Assembly: GCF_004365175.1 (NCBI RefSeq)
Contig: NZ_SOCE01000001.1
Coordinates: forward strand, 47,061-111,060
Source: Kribbella voronezhensis
Lineage (GTDB): Bacteria > Actinomycetota > Actinomycetes > Propionibacteriales > Kribbellaceae
Length of the DNA stretch: 64,000 nt
Reading direction: 5' to 3'
Part shown: positions 10,198 to 19,425 of the stretch, piece by piece
How the letters are laid out: each line of letters begins with the position of its first letter
Numbering within the stretch: the first letter of the stretch is position 1
Translations under genes and position numbers: made by a program
Notes under the pieces: generated by a model
Told to the model about the DNA's origin: nothing
The model's database searches: none
Seen by the model: the letters and a program-made list of their open reading frames with translations, nothing else

Positions 10198-12603
10198 ATG
10201 TCTGCCCAGAACCGATCACGGCGCCGCCTGGGCGCCCTCGTGATCACTTCCAGTCTCATCGTGTCAGGAGCGGCCGTGATCGCGGCCGCGCCGGCACTCG
10301 CTGCCTCGTCCACCGTGGTGATCACCGAGGTGTACGGCGGCGGCGGCAACTCCGGCGCTCCCTACACGAACGACTTCGTCGAGCTGACCAACAACAGCAG
10401 CTCTCCGGTCGACCTGACCGGCTGGTCGATCCAGTACGCGTCCGCCACCGGCACTTCGTGGACCAACAAGATCGCACTCACCGGCAGCATCGCTCCCGGC
10501 GGCGTCTACCTCGCCCAGGGCGCCTCCGGTGGAGCCAACGGCCAGCCACTGCCGGCCCCTGACGCCACGGGCAGCGTGAACATGTCCGCCACCGCGGGCA
10601 AGGTCGCCCTGGTCACCTCCACGACGAGCCTGTCCTGTACGACGGCCTGCGCCACCGCGGCCGGCGTCGTCGACTTCGTCGGGTACGGCGGCGCGAACGA
10701 CTCCGAGACGAGCCCTGCTCCGGGCACCTCGAACACCACCTCGGCGACCCGCAAGGACCCGACCAAGGACGCGGACAACAACGGCACCGAGTTCGCGGCG
10801 GTCAACCCGTCACCCAAAACGCTGACCTCGACCCCGCCGGACCCCGACCCGATCGACGCCAGGATCCACGACGTCCAGGGCGCCGCGCACCGGTCGCCGC
10901 TGACCGGCAAGCTCGTCGGCAACGTCACCGGCGTGGTCACCGCGAAGAGCGGCAACGGCTTCTGGTTCCAGGACCCGCAGCCCGACGACAACCCGGCCAC
11001 CAGCGAAGGCGTATTCGTCTTCACCAGCTCGGCTCCGACCGTTGCTGTCGGCGACGCCGTGTCGGTCAAGGGCACGGTCGCCGAGTTTCGGCCCGGCGGC
11101 TCGGGCGGCACCACCAACCTGACCACGACCGAGATCACCAACCCGACCGTGACCGTCACCGGCACCGCGCCGGTTCCGGCGGCGACCATCGTCGGCCCGG
11201 GCGGCCGGGTTCCTCCGTCGACCGTGATCGACGACGACTCCACCGGCGACGTCGAGACCACCGGCACGTTCGAGCCGGCCACCGACGGCCTCGACTTCTG
11301 GGAGTCGCTCGAGGGCATGTGGCTGGGGATCAACTCCCCTGAGGTGACTGGCCCGACCAGCTCCTTCCGTGAGCTTTCCGTAGTACCGGCTGGTTCGAGT
11401 GTCCGGACCGTGCGCGGCGGCATCCTGCTGCAGAAGACCGACAGCAACCCCGAGCGGATCCTGCTCGACGACGTGCTGGCTCCCGTCCCGGACGCCAAGA
11501 CCGGTGACAAGCTCGCGGCCGCCGACGGATCCCCGACGGTCACCGGCGTGCTGGACTACGGCTTCGGCAACTACAAGTTCCTCCTCACGCAGACTCCGAC
11601 TGTCATCGACGGCGGCGTCCAGCGCGAGAAAACGACGGCCTCCTCTGCTCTGCAGGTCTCGGTGGCGACGTTCAACGTGGAGAACCTGGACCCGTCCGAC
11701 GGCCCCGCCAAGTTCGACGGGCTGGCCCAGGCGGTGGTGAAGAACCTCGCCGCACCGGACATCCTCGGTCTGGAGGAGGTGCAGGACAATGACGGCGCTG
11801 TGAACTCGGGCAGCACTGCCGCTGACCTCACCCTGAGCACGCTGGCCACCGCGATCCAGAACGCGGGCGGCCCGAAGTACGCGTGGCGGCAGATCGACCC
11901 GGTGAACAACGCCGAGGGCGGCGAGCCGGGCGGCAACATCCGGGTCGCGTTCATGTACCGCACCGACCGGCCGGTGAAGTTCGTCGACCGGGCCGGCGGC
12001 GGTTCGACCACGGCCACCACGATCACCACCGACCGGTTCGGCCGGCCGCACCTGAGCTCGTCGCCGGGCCGCGTCGACCCGGCCAACCCGGCCTGGGCGG
12101 CCACCCGGGTCCCGCTGGCCGGCGAGTTCACCTGGCTCGGTCAGTCGCTGTTCGTGGTGGTCAACCACTTCAGCTCCAAGGGCGGCGACGACCCGCTCTG
12201 GGGCCGGTTCCAGCCGCCGGTCCAGTCCAGCGCCCCGAAGCGCCACCAGCAGGCGCAGGCCGTGCGTGGGTTCGTGGACCAGATCCTCGCCAAGGACACC
12301 GGCGCGAACGTGATCGTGCTCGGCGACCTGAACGACTTCGACTTCTCCGAGACCGCGGACATCCTGATCGGCTCGGGCAAGACGAGCCTGATCAGCCTGC
12401 CGAAGACACTGCCGTTGCCGCAGCGCTACAGCTACGTCTTCGAGGGGAACAGCCAGATCCTCGACCAGATCCTGATGTCGAAGAACCTGCAGCCGGCGTC
12501 GTCGTACGACATCGTGCACATGAACGCCGAGTTCCCCGACCAGATCAGCGACCACGACCCGCAGGTGGTCAAGGTCATCCCGCTGCCGTCCTGGTACCGG
12601 TGA
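10198..12603 (+). CDS. Secreted ExeM/NucH-type endonuclease with lamin-tail domain
   Basis: Extracellular nuclease of 801 residues. A Tat- or Sec-like signal peptide (RSRRRLGALVITSSLIV, cleavage near ALAASS) leads to a lamin-tail domain (about residues 35-160, VITEVYGGGGN, FVELTNNSS, LTGWSI). An OB-fold/YhcR-like region follows (about 215-400, with DVQGAAHRSPL and GFWFQDP), then a C-terminal endonuclease/exonuclease/phosphatase domain from VATFNVENLDP to SDHDPQVVKV. The metal and catalytic motifs LEEVQDND, VVVNHFSSKGG, GDLNDFDF and SDHDP are all visible. The ATG at 10198 is preferred over an upstream GTG because it puts the Arg-rich segment at the N-terminus. Likely role: use of extracellular DNA as a nutrient. 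Confidence 0.92.
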   Translation: MSAQNRSRRRLGALVITSSLIVSGAAVIAAAPALAASSTVVITEVYGGGGNSGAPYTNDFVELTNNSSSPVDLTGWSIQYASATGTSWTNKIALTGSIAPGGVYLAQGASGGANGQPLPAPDATGSVNMSATAGKVALVTSTTSLSCTTACATAAGVVDFVGYGGANDSETSPAPGTSNTTSATRKDPTKDADNNGTEFAAVNPSPKTLTSTPPDPDPIDARIHDVQGAAHRSPLTGKLVGNVTGVVTAKSGNGFWFQDPQPDDNPATSEGVFVFTSSAPTVAVGDAVSVKGTVAEFRPGGSGGTTNLTTTEITNPTVTVTGTAPVPAATIVGPGGRVPPSTVIDDDSTGDVETTGTFEPATDGLDFWESLEGMWLGINSPEVTGPTSSFRELSVVPAGSSVRTVRGGILLQKTDSNPERILLDDVLAPVPDAKTGDKLAAADGSPTVTGVLDYGFGNYKFLLTQTPTVIDGGVQREKTTASSALQVSVATFNVENLDPSDGPAKFDGLAQAVVKNLAAPDILGLEEVQDNDGAVNSGSTAADLTLSTLATAIQNAGGPKYAWRQIDPVNNAEGGEPGGNIRVAFMYRTDRPVKFVDRAGGGSTTATTITTDRFGRPHLSSSPGRVDPANPAWAATRVPLAGEFTWLGQSLFVVVNHFSSKGGDDPLWGRFQPPVQSSAPKRHQQAQAVRGFVDQILAKDTGANVIVLGDLNDFDFSETADILIGSGKTSLISLPKTLPLPQRYSYVFEGNSQILDQILMSKNLQPASSYDIVHMNAEFPDQISDHDPQVVKVIPLPSWYR

Positions 12604-12684
12604 GACGCCGCTCACAGTGCGATGACGGGAGGCTTACGGCGGTCGTCCTGACGGGGTTTCGTTTGTCGGGCCGCCGATAATGGA

Positions 12685-12730
12685 GAGGAGCCGGTAGACC
12701 TTGGGTCGCCGGCTCCTCGACTGAGGAGGA
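12685..12730 (+). promoter_or_regulatory. msrB leader with two competing hairpins
   Basis: A perfect 10-bp stem (12685-12694 with 12709-12718) precedes the msrB ribosome site. Its right arm also contains CTCCTC (12713-12718), which can instead pair with the Shine-Dalgarno GAGGAG (12723-12728) across a 4-base loop. The two structures exclude each other, so the leader could set ribosome access; alternatively the first hairpin is just the terminator of the upstream nuclease gene. Confidence 0.4.
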
Positions 12731-12733
12731 CGC

Positions 12734-13156
12734 ATGACAGAGGGCAACACCCGGCAGTACGCCGTACAGAAGACCGACGAGCAGTGGCGGGCCGAGTTGT
12801 CGCCGGCGGAGTTCCAGGTGCTGCGCAAGGCCGGCACCGAGCGGCCCTTCACCGGTGAGTACACCGACACCAAGACGGTCGGGGTCTACAAGTGCCGGGC
12901 GTGTGACGCGGAGTTGTTCCGCAGCGAGACCAAGTTCGACTCGCACTGCGGCTGGCCGTCGTTCTTCGCTCCACTGGCCGAGGACCGGGTCGAGTACATC
13001 GAGGACCACGACCTCGGCATGAAGCGCGTCGAGGTCCGCTGCGCCAACTGCGGCTCCCACCTCGGCCACGTCTTCGAGGGCGAGGGCTACGGCACGCCCA
13101 CCGACCTGCGCTACTGCATCAACTCCGTCAGCCTCTCGCTGGCTCCCGCGGAGTAG
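12734..13156 (+). CDS. msrB: Peptide-methionine (R)-S-oxide reductase MsrB
   Basis: Repairs methionine-R-sulfoxide in proteins, in the cytosol. 140 residues, normal length. Zinc is held by CRAC and CANC (two C-x2-C pairs); the signature SHCGWPSFF and the catalytic Cys in RYCINSVSL are intact. The chain starts MTEGNTRQYAVQKTDEQWRAELSP as in other actinobacteria. A GAGGAGGA ribosome site lies close to the ATG and may be masked by the leader described separately. No msrA is adjacent. Confidence 0.96.
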   Translation: MTEGNTRQYAVQKTDEQWRAELSPAEFQVLRKAGTERPFTGEYTDTKTVGVYKCRACDAELFRSETKFDSHCGWPSFFAPLAEDRVEYIEDHDLGMKRVEVRCANCGSHLGHVFEGEGYGTPTDLRYCINSVSLSLAPAE

Positions 13157-13164
13157 TCACTCCC

Positions 13165-13201
13165 TCAGCGCGTCACTCCGTACTACGGGGTGGCGCGCTG
13201 A
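13165..13201. terminator. Hairpin between msrB and VOC gene
   Basis: 15-bp stem with two G-U type positions (13165-13179 with 13187-13201), 7-base loop, between convergent genes; probably works in both directions. Confidence 0.7.
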
Positions 13202-13242
13202 CCTTTGCCCGCGGGGGGACGAGCTGTGTGCGGCGCGCGCTG

Positions 13243-13626
13243 TCAGATCGGGGTGGCGAGGGCTACCGGGTTGCCGTCGGGGTCGGCGATGTAGGCCTGG
13301 CGTTCGCCCCAGGGCATGGTGGCCGGGGGCTGGAGGACGGTGTAGCCGGCTGCGCGGAAGGTCTCCACGTCGGTGTCGACCTCGTCGACGTACACGAAGA
13401 GCTCGAAGCGCGGCGCGGTGCCGACGGTGATGCCGAGCTGGGCTTCGGGCCAACTGGAGTCGGCGATGCCCAGGGAGGACTCGCCGCGTTCCAGGCCGAC
13501 GTAGTGCGGCTCACCTTCGAGCGGGAACTGGTAGCGCAACTCGTAGCCGAGCAGGACGTAGAACTCCACCGACCTGCGGACGCTACCGACGTACAGGACC
13601 GGGAAGGCCTTGCGCTGACTGGTCAC
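13243..13626 (-). CDS. VOC/glyoxalase-fold protein
   Basis: 127-residue protein of the vicinal-oxygen-chelate fold. Two beta-alpha-beta-beta-beta modules are visible: [23 protein letters not shown] at the start, and [21 protein letters not shown] leading to [20 protein letters not shown] at the end. The C-terminal D-P-D-G-N-P is the usual module end. Substrate unknown; resistance-type or bleomycin-like annotation would be guesswork. Its GTG start overlaps the chdC stop by four bases (GTGA), so it is translated with the haem genes. Confidence 0.85.
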   Translation of the reverse strand: MTSQRKAFPVLYVGSVRRSVEFYVLLGYELRYQFPLEGEPHYVGLERGESSLGIADSSWPEAQLGITVGTAPRFELFVYVDEVDTDVETFRAAGYTVLQPPATMPWGERQAYIADPDGNPVALATPI

Positions 13627-14321
13627 GCGAGGTTCGCGACCAGCTCGCCGAGCTCGGTCCGTTTGCCGGTGTAGAAGGGGATCTCCTCGCGCACGTGCCG
13701 CCGTGCCGTCGAGGCACGCAGGTCGCGCATCAGGTCGACCATCCGGTGCAGCTCGTCGGCCTCGAAGGCCAGGATCCACTCGTAGTCGCCCAGCGCGAAC
13801 GACGCCACCGTGTTGGCCCGTACGTCGGGGTAGGTGCGCGCCATCTTCCCGTGCTCGGCCAGCATGAACCGGCGCTCCTCGTCCGGCAGCAGGTACCACT
13901 CGTAGGACCGGACGAACGGGTACACGCAGATGTAGGCCCGCGGCTCCTCGTCGGCCAGGAACGCCGGGATGTGACTCTTGTTGAACTCGGCCGGCCGGTG
14001 CAGCGCGAACTGCGACCAGATCGGCGCCAGGTGCCGCCCGAGCCGCGAGCGGCGCAGCGCGTGGTACGCCTTCTGCAGGGCATCCGAGGTCGGCGCGTGC
14101 CACCAGATCATGAAGTCGGCGTCCGCGCGGAACCCTTCGACGTCGTAGAAGCCGCGGATCACCACGTCGTCGGCGGCCAGCTTGCCGACCAGCTCCGCCA
14201 GCTCGGCGGCCAGCTCGTCCCGGTCCACGTCACCCAGCGGCGTCTCCACCTTGAACACCGACCACAGGGTGTAGCGGATCACGTTGTTCAGTTCGCGCGC
14301 CTTCGGCTTCGTCTCGGTCAC
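13623..14321 (-). CDS. chdC: Coproheme decarboxylase ChdC (HemQ)
   Basis: Converts coproheme III to haem b with peroxide, the last step of the coproporphyrin-dependent pathway of actinobacteria and firmicutes. 232 residues from a GTG, in the chlorite-dismutase family. Family blocks are [44 protein letters not shown] (contains the Tyr region used in decarboxylation) and [14 protein letters not shown] with the proximal haem His, then [13 protein letters not shown]. The start overlaps the cgoX stop by four bases (GTGA) and the stop overlaps the next start in the same way, showing tight translational coupling. Confidence 0.95.
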   Translation of the reverse strand: MTETKPKARELNNVIRYTLWSVFKVETPLGDVDRDELAAELAELVGKLAADDVVIRGFYDVEGFRADADFMIWWHAPTSDALQKAYHALRRSRLGRHLAPIWSQFALHRPAEFNKSHIPAFLADEEPRAYICVYPFVRSYEWYLLPDEERRFMLAEHGKMARTYPDVRANTVASFALGDYEWILAFEADELHRMVDLMRDLRASTARRHVREEIPFYTGKRTELGELVANLA

Positions 14322-15742
14322 CTGGCCATTGTCCCTAACGCGTCCAGGTGAGCCTGCACCTGGGTTGCTGCTTTGGTGGCGGCGGCGACGCAGGCGGCGA
14401 TGCCCACGCCTCTGTACGCCGCGCCGCACACCGCTAGCCCAGGATGCGCCGCCACAGCGGCTTCAACGCGGTCTACGCGGCCTAGATGACCTACGGCGTA
14501 CTGCGGAAGCCCGCCGCCCCACCGTGTCACCAGAGACGCGACTACGGGCGTCTGCAGGCCGATCGCGGTACGCAGGTCGGCAGCGGCGAGTGCTGTGAGC
14601 TCTTCGTCGGAGCGCTGGAGCACGTACTCCTCACCGAGCCGCCCGACCGAGCACCGCAGTACTGCGAGGTCTCCCCCGGCCTCGGCGCTCCACTGCCACT
14701 TGGCGTGCGAGTAGGTCGACGCCTTGATCGTGTGGTCTTCCACTGTCGGTACGAGGAACCCCGAACCCGTTGCCCCGGCAGGCCAGTCCTCCTTGCGCAC
14801 GGCCAGGGTCACGATTGCCATGCTCGCGTACTCGATCGCTGCCAGCTCCGTAGAGGCCTGTGGCGCCAGGTCGGTCAGCATGCGCCCGGCCGGGGTGGCT
14901 GGGACAGCGACGACCACGGCATCCGCCTGCAGGAGCCTGGGTGCAGGCACAGGTCCGGTCTCGAGCTCGTAGCCGCCGGACTGCTCTCGGCTGATCCGCC
15001 GTACGGTCGCGTTGCGCTGCAGTACGACTCCGCGCGCCGTCAGGTCCTTCTCCAGCGCCTCGATCAGCCGGTGGACGCCCCCGCGGATCCCAGCGAAGAC
15101 GGGAGCGCCTTGGGCGGCCTTGCGTTGGCTCAGCTCGCGCAGCTCGGCGGTGGCCGCGAGCAGGCTCGGCGCAGTCCTCAGCTTGGCGAAGAGGTCGGGC
15201 ACCGCGGCGGCGAGGGAGATCTCGTCGGCTCGGCCGGCGTACACGCCACCCAGCAGCGGGTCGACCAGCTTGTCGGTCACCGCGGACCCCATGCGTTCGG
15301 CGACGAAGCGGCCGATGGCGACGTCCTCGGTGAGCGCCGGCTCGGGCAGCGACGACTCGGCCGCCACCGTCGCGGCAGCCTCAGCACCCAATACGTCGAC
15401 AGTCGCGTCGGCTGAGGTCGGCACGCCCATCACCGTCGGCGGGATGGCGCGGATCCGGTCGCCGATCCACAGGCCGGCCGAGGTCGTTGCCGGATGCACC
15501 AGGTCGTCGGCCAGTCCGACGGCCTCGATCAGGTCGACGGCCTCGGGACGGCGAGCCAGGACGGACTCGGCGCCCAGATCGACCGGCACGCCCTCCAGTT
15601 CGGCGCCCGCCAGCTTGCCGCCCAGCCGCGGAGACGACTCCAGCACGGTGATCCGGGGCGGATTCGGCCCCGTCGCCAGCGCGTACGCTGCCGCGAGCCC
15701 GCTGATCCCGCCACCGACAACGACTACCGATCCAGTCTCCAC
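14318..15742 (-). CDS. cgoX: Coproporphyrinogen III oxidase CgoX (HemY/HemG type)
   Basis: FAD enzyme that oxidises coproporphyrinogen III to coproporphyrin III; older annotations call it protoporphyrinogen oxidase. 474 residues. The FAD-binding motif [16 protein letters not shown] is at residues 7-22, with the second GG-x2-G block in [10 protein letters not shown]. The C-terminus [22 protein letters not shown] is the typical FAD-closing segment. Pathway choice is inferred from the coupled chdC gene. The chain lies between a GNAT gene 21 bases upstream and chdC, with which it overlaps. Confidence 0.92.
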   Translation of the reverse strand: METGSVVVVGGGISGLAAAYALATGPNPPRITVLESSPRLGGKLAGAELEGVPVDLGAESVLARRPEAVDLIEAVGLADDLVHPATTSAGLWIGDRIRAIPPTVMGVPTSADATVDVLGAEAAATVAAESSLPEPALTEDVAIGRFVAERMGSAVTDKLVDPLLGGVYAGRADEISLAAAVPDLFAKLRTAPSLLAATAELRELSQRKAAQGAPVFAGIRGGVHRLIEALEKDLTARGVVLQRNATVRRISREQSGGYELETGPVPAPRLLQADAVVVAVPATPAGRMLTDLAPQASTELAAIEYASMAIVTLAVRKEDWPAGATGSGFLVPTVEDHTIKASTYSHAKWQWSAEAGGDLAVLRCSVGRLGEEYVLQRSDEELTALAAADLRTAIGLQTPVVASLVTRWGGGLPQYAVGHLGRVDRVEAAVAAHPGLAVCGAAYRGVGIAACVAAATKAATQVQAHLDALGTMAR

Positions 15743-15763
15743 AGGCCCATCACATCAGACTGC

Positions 15764-16381
15764 TCAACCGTCCAGCCGACGGGTGTAGAAGACCTGGGGG
15801 CGGTCGCCCGTCGTGGGCTCGCCGACCTGCACGAAGCCGTTCCGCTCGAGCACAGCTCTCGAGGCTTTGTTGGCGGCGCTCGTGCCTGCTCGCAGGTCGG
15901 TCAAGCCGTAGTCTCGGGCCGCCAGGATGCACATCTCGCGCACGGCCGCGGTCGCGAGTCCACGACCGGTCGCACGATCCGCGATCCGGTAACCGAGCTC
16001 GGCTGACCCGTCGGCCACGTCGACCAGATTCACCCGGCCGATCACGCGGTCTTCGTCGTCCACCAAGACGTGGAAGTGGAGCTCGCCGGCCTCCTGGTCA
16101 GCCACCAGCGCAGCGTGCCGCTCGGTGAACTCGGCGAAGTAGGCGTCGCCACGGTCGGCGATCCGCGCCGCGAAGAACTCCCGATTCTCAACCTCGAAAG
16201 CAAGCACCGCCTCAGCATGGTCCCCCCGCAACCGCTCGAGGCGAACGCCAACCGGAAGCCCCCCACCCGAGGGTGCTGAGGTGGCAGCGGTGGCCGCCGA
16301 AGCGCCCGTGCCCGCCGGTGGCGTGCTCGGCACAGGCGGCTCCGGGGGCGCAGGATTCGACGCAGGCCGAGTGTCAGCCAC
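15764..16381 (-). CDS. GNAT family N-acetyltransferase
   Basis: 205-residue acetyltransferase of the RimJ/RimL-like GNAT group. The first ~40 residues are a Pro/Ala/Ser-rich linker with no fold. The acetyl-CoA loop is seen in [19 protein letters not shown], and the domain ends [16 protein letters not shown] followed by FYTRRLDG, as usual. The GTG start overlaps the hemE stop by eight bases, so it is translationally coupled to hemE although GNATs have no known part in haem synthesis. Substrate unknown. Confidence 0.85.
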   Translation of the reverse strand: MADTRPASNPAPPEPPVPSTPPAGTGASAATAATSAPSGGGLPVGVRLERLRGDHAEAVLAFEVENREFFAARIADRGDAYFAEFTERHAALVADQEAGELHFHVLVDDEDRVIGRVNLVDVADGSAELGYRIADRATGRGLATAAVREMCILAARDYGLTDLRAGTSAANKASRAVLERNGFVQVGEPTTGDRPQVFYTRRLDG

Positions 16382-17453
16382 GGGTGGACTTTGCCTGGAC
16401 CGCCTTCACGATGCGGTGCAGGACGTCGGGGTCGGCGGTCGGCGGTACGCCGTGGCCGAGGTTGAAGATGTGGCCGGGGGCTGCCTTGCCCTCGGCAAGG
16501 ATTCGGTCGATCTCGGGCTCGATGGATTCCCAGCCCGCGGAGAGCAGGGCGGGATCGAGGTTGCCCTGGACCGGCTTGGGCGATCCGCCGGCCGCGGTGA
16601 TCCGGCGTACGGCCTCGTCGAGCGGGACCCGCCAGTCGACCCCGACCACGTCGGCGCCGGCCTCGCTCATCAGACCGAGCAGCTCACCGGTGTTCACCCC
16701 GAAATGCAGCTTCGGTACGCCGTACTGCTCGAGTGCCGCGAACACCTTCGCGGAGTGCGGCTGCACGAACTGGGCGTAGTCGCGCGCGGACAGCCCACCG
16801 GCCCAGGAGTCGAAGAGCTGGATCGCCGAGGCGCCGGCCTCGATCTGGATCGACAGATAGGCGATCGCCACGTCCGCGAGCCGGTCCGCCAGCGCGTGCC
16901 AGAGGTCCGGGTCGGAGTGCATCAGCGCCTTGGTCTTCGCGTGGTCCTTGCTCGGCCCGCCCTCGACCAGGTACGACGCGACCGTGAACGGCGCGCCCGC
17001 GAACCCGATCAGCGGCGTACCGCCGAGCTGGGACCTGAGCTGCTGCACCGACTCGGTGACGTACGAGACGTCCGCCGGCGTCACCGGGCGGACCGCGGCC
17101 AGGTCGGCGGCGGACCGGACCGGCGAGGCAACGACCGGGCCGACGCCCGGCTGGATCTCCAGGTCGACGCCGACCGCCTTGAGCGGCAGCACGATGTCGG
17201 AGTAGAAGATGGCCGCGTCGACGCCGTAACGGCGTACCGGCTGCAGCGTTATCTCCACGACGAGGTCGGGTCGCATGCAGGACTCGAGCATCGTGATGCC
17301 TTCGCGGATCGCCCGGTACTCCGGCAGCGAGCGGCCCGCCTGGCGCATGAACCAGACAGGTGTGTGCGGCACGGGTTCACCCCGGGCGGCCAGCAGGAAG
17401 GCGGACTCGGCAAGAGCCTCGGTAGCTACGGGTGATTGAGAAGGTTGCGTCAC
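16374..17453 (-). CDS. hemE: Uroporphyrinogen decarboxylase HemE
   Basis: Removes four acetate carboxyls from uroporphyrinogen III to give coproporphyrinogen III. About 359 residues. The signature [16 protein letters not shown] near the N-terminus holds the active-site Arg, and the second signature [17 protein letters not shown] is complete; the C-terminus [15 protein letters not shown] is typical. I chose the GTG giving [11 protein letters not shown] because it leaves the usual ~17 residues before [14 protein letters not shown]; a GTG at 17492 would add 13 residues. Heads the minus-strand haem operon hemE-GNAT-cgoX-chdC-VOC and diverges from DUF3000. hemH/cpfC is not in the window. Confidence 0.95.
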   Translation of the reverse strand: MTQPSQSPVATEALAESAFLLAARGEPVPHTPVWFMRQAGRSLPEYRAIREGITMLESCMRPDLVVEITLQPVRRYGVDAAIFYSDIVLPLKAVGVDLEIQPGVGPVVASPVRSAADLAAVRPVTPADVSYVTESVQQLRSQLGGTPLIGFAGAPFTVASYLVEGGPSKDHAKTKALMHSDPDLWHALADRLADVAIAYLSIQIEAGASAIQLFDSWAGGLSARDYAQFVQPHSAKVFAALEQYGVPKLHFGVNTGELLGLMSEAGADVVGVDWRVPLDEAVRRITAAGGSPKPVQGNLDPALLSAGWESIEPEIDRILAEGKAAPGHIFNLGHGVPPTADPDVLHRIVKAVQAKSTRG

Positions 17454-17542
17454 GGGCACGAGACCGATGATCCCATGCCCGGATGCCGTCACCGGCGCGT
17501 CGTCACCGGCGTCGGTGAGTAATCAGTCGTAGGCTGCGAAGC

Positions 17543-18145
17543 ATGGGTGCCCGCAAGCAGGTCGACGCGCCACCCGCGGAGTTCGCCGAGGCCTTGACGC
17601 AACTGCGTGAAGCCCGGTTCCGGCCCGAGGTTTTCGTCGAGGAGATGCCCGCACCGCAGCGGATCGCACCGCACGCGGCCGCGGTCAGCGCCGACGTGAC
17701 GGTCGACGGTGACGATGTCGCCACCGGCCGTCTGGTCGTCCTCTACGACCCGGCCGGGAACGACGCCTGGCAGTCGACCTTCCGCTGTGTCGCGTACGTG
17801 CGTGCTGCCGTCGAGCCGGAGATGGTGACCGACGCGCTGCTCGGTGGCGTGGGCTGGACCTGGCTGATCGAGGCTTTGACCGACCGGGGTGCCGACTTCC
17901 TGGCCCCGAGCGGTACCGTCACTCGGGTGGTATCGGAGAGTTTCGGCGGAATGGCCGACGACGACGCGACGGCGGAGATCGAGATCCGTGCGTCCTGGAG
18001 CCCTGTCCCGGGCGAGGACGGCGCGGTCGACGTGACCCAGCACGCCGAGGCGTGGGGAGAGGTGCTCTGCACCGCGGCGGGCCTGCCGCCGGTTCCGCCG
18101 GGCGTCGTGGCGATGCCGACCCGGCGCGGTCAGCGGGGCCGATGA
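17543..18145 (+). CDS. DUF3000 family protein
   Basis: 200-residue actinobacterial protein of unknown function. Visible family features are the N-terminal FAEALTQLREARFRPEV segment, RIAPHAAAVSADV, the W-x-W in GVGWTWLIEALTDRGA, and SESFGGMADD. No membrane helix or signal peptide. Its stop overlaps the RNase D start by four bases (ATGA), a pairing I recall from other actinobacteria; a link to RNA metabolism is inference from that coupling only. Confidence 0.88.
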   Translation: MGARKQVDAPPAEFAEALTQLREARFRPEVFVEEMPAPQRIAPHAAAVSADVTVDGDDVATGRLVVLYDPAGNDAWQSTFRCVAYVRAAVEPEMVTDALLGGVGWTWLIEALTDRGADFLAPSGTVTRVVSESFGGMADDDATAEIEIRASWSPVPGEDGAVDVTQHAEAWGEVLCTAAGLPPVPPGVVAMPTRRGQRGR

Positions 18146-19413
18146 GCCCGGCCGAGACCCAGCAGCAGCCGCCCGTCCCGGACGACCCGACCGAGAACCT
18201 GCCACTGCTCGAACTGCGCGACGGACTGTCCGAGGTGATCGAGACCGACGCCGCGCTGACCGAGGTCGTCGAGGCCTTCCGGGCCGGCACCGGTCCGGTC
18301 GCGGTCGACGCCGAGCGCGCCTCGGGCTATCGCTACTCCCACCGTGCCTACCTGGTGCAGTTGCGCCGGGAGGGTTCGGGTTCCGCGCTCGTCGACCCGA
18401 TCCCGTTCGGGGACCTGTCCGCGCTCGGTGACGCGATCCTCGACGCGGAATGGATCATCCACGCCGCCAACCAGGACCTGGCCTGCCTGGCCGAGGTCGG
18501 GATGGTGCCGCGCAAGGTCTTCGACACCGAGCTGGCCGGCCGCCTGCTCGGGTACCCGAAGGTCGGGCTGGCCTCGCTGGTCAGCGAAGTCCTCGGCTAC
18601 AAGATGCGCAAGGAACACTCGGCCGCCGACTGGTCGACCCGGCCGCTGCCCGGCCCCTGGCTGGTCTACGCGGCCCTCGACGTCGAGATGCTGATCGAGC
18701 TGCGCAACGAGATCGAGGCCGAGCTCCGCCGCGAAGGCAAGTGGGAGTGGGCCGAGCAGGAGTTCGCGGCGATCCTGGCCGCACCGCCCCGCGAGCCCAA
18801 GCCGGACCCGTGGCGTCGTACGTCGGGTATGCACCGGGTTCGCAACCGGCGCAGTCTGGCCGTCGTGCGGGCGTTGTGGGAGGCCCGCGACCAGATCGCC
18901 GAGGCCGCCGACATCTCCCCCGGCCGGATCCTGCCGGACGCCGCGATCGTCGAGGCCGCCGCCGCGATGCCGGTCGACCGGGAGACGTTGCAGCGACTGA
19001 CCGCATTCAAGGGACGCGGTGCGCACCGGCACATGCGGACCTGGTGGGAGGCGATCGACCACGCCCGCCGGCTGCCCGAATCGGAGCTCCCCAAGCAAGG
19101 CCCCCGGTACGACGGTCCGCCGCCGGCGCGGGCCTGGGCCGACCGCGACCCCGACGCCGCCGCCCGGTTGTCGGCGGCCAGGTCGGCCGTGAGCGAGATC
19201 GCCGAGGCACACCGGCTGCCGACGGAGAACCTGCTGTCACCGGACACGATCCGGCGACTGGCCTGGACTCCCCCGGCCGACGCCGACCTGGCGGCCGTCA
19301 CGACCTTCCTCCGCGAGCACAATGCCCGGGAGTGGCAGATCGCCCTGACCGCCGAGGTGCTCACCGAGGCGCTTGCCACCGAGGCACCCACTCCGCCTGA
19401 GTCGCTCGACTGA
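18142..19413 (+). CDS. rnd: Ribonuclease D family 3'-5' exonuclease
   Basis: DEDDy exonuclease acting on tRNA/structured RNA 3' ends. 423 residues. Exonuclease motifs are DAERASGYRYSHRAYLVQL (motif I, Asp and Glu), IIHAANQDLACL (motif II Asp) and YAALDVEML (motif III Tyr/Asp). A first HRDC domain spans about residues 215-300 (RRSLAVVRALWEARDQIAEAADISPGRILPD), and a second helical region follows to the end. The ATG overlaps the DUF3000 stop. The extra C-terminal half compared with minimal RNase D is usual for actinobacteria. Confidence 0.92.
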   Translation: MSPAETQQQPPVPDDPTENLPLLELRDGLSEVIETDAALTEVVEAFRAGTGPVAVDAERASGYRYSHRAYLVQLRREGSGSALVDPIPFGDLSALGDAILDAEWIIHAANQDLACLAEVGMVPRKVFDTELAGRLLGYPKVGLASLVSEVLGYKMRKEHSAADWSTRPLPGPWLVYAALDVEMLIELRNEIEAELRREGKWEWAEQEFAAILAAPPREPKPDPWRRTSGMHRVRNRRSLAVVRALWEARDQIAEAADISPGRILPDAAIVEAAAAMPVDRETLQRLTAFKGRGAHRHMRTWWEAIDHARRLPESELPKQGPRYDGPPPARAWADRDPDAAARLSAARSAVSEIAEAHRLPTENLLSPDTIRRLAWTPPADADLAAVTTFLREHNAREWQIALTAEVLTEALATEAPTPPESLD

Positions 19414-19425
19414 CTTCTCAGCTGC

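Noticed and set aside
17454..17492. Longer hemE start (GTG at 17492)
   Set aside because: Adds 13 residues unlike the usual HemE N-terminus and shows no ribosome site; kept only as an alternative.
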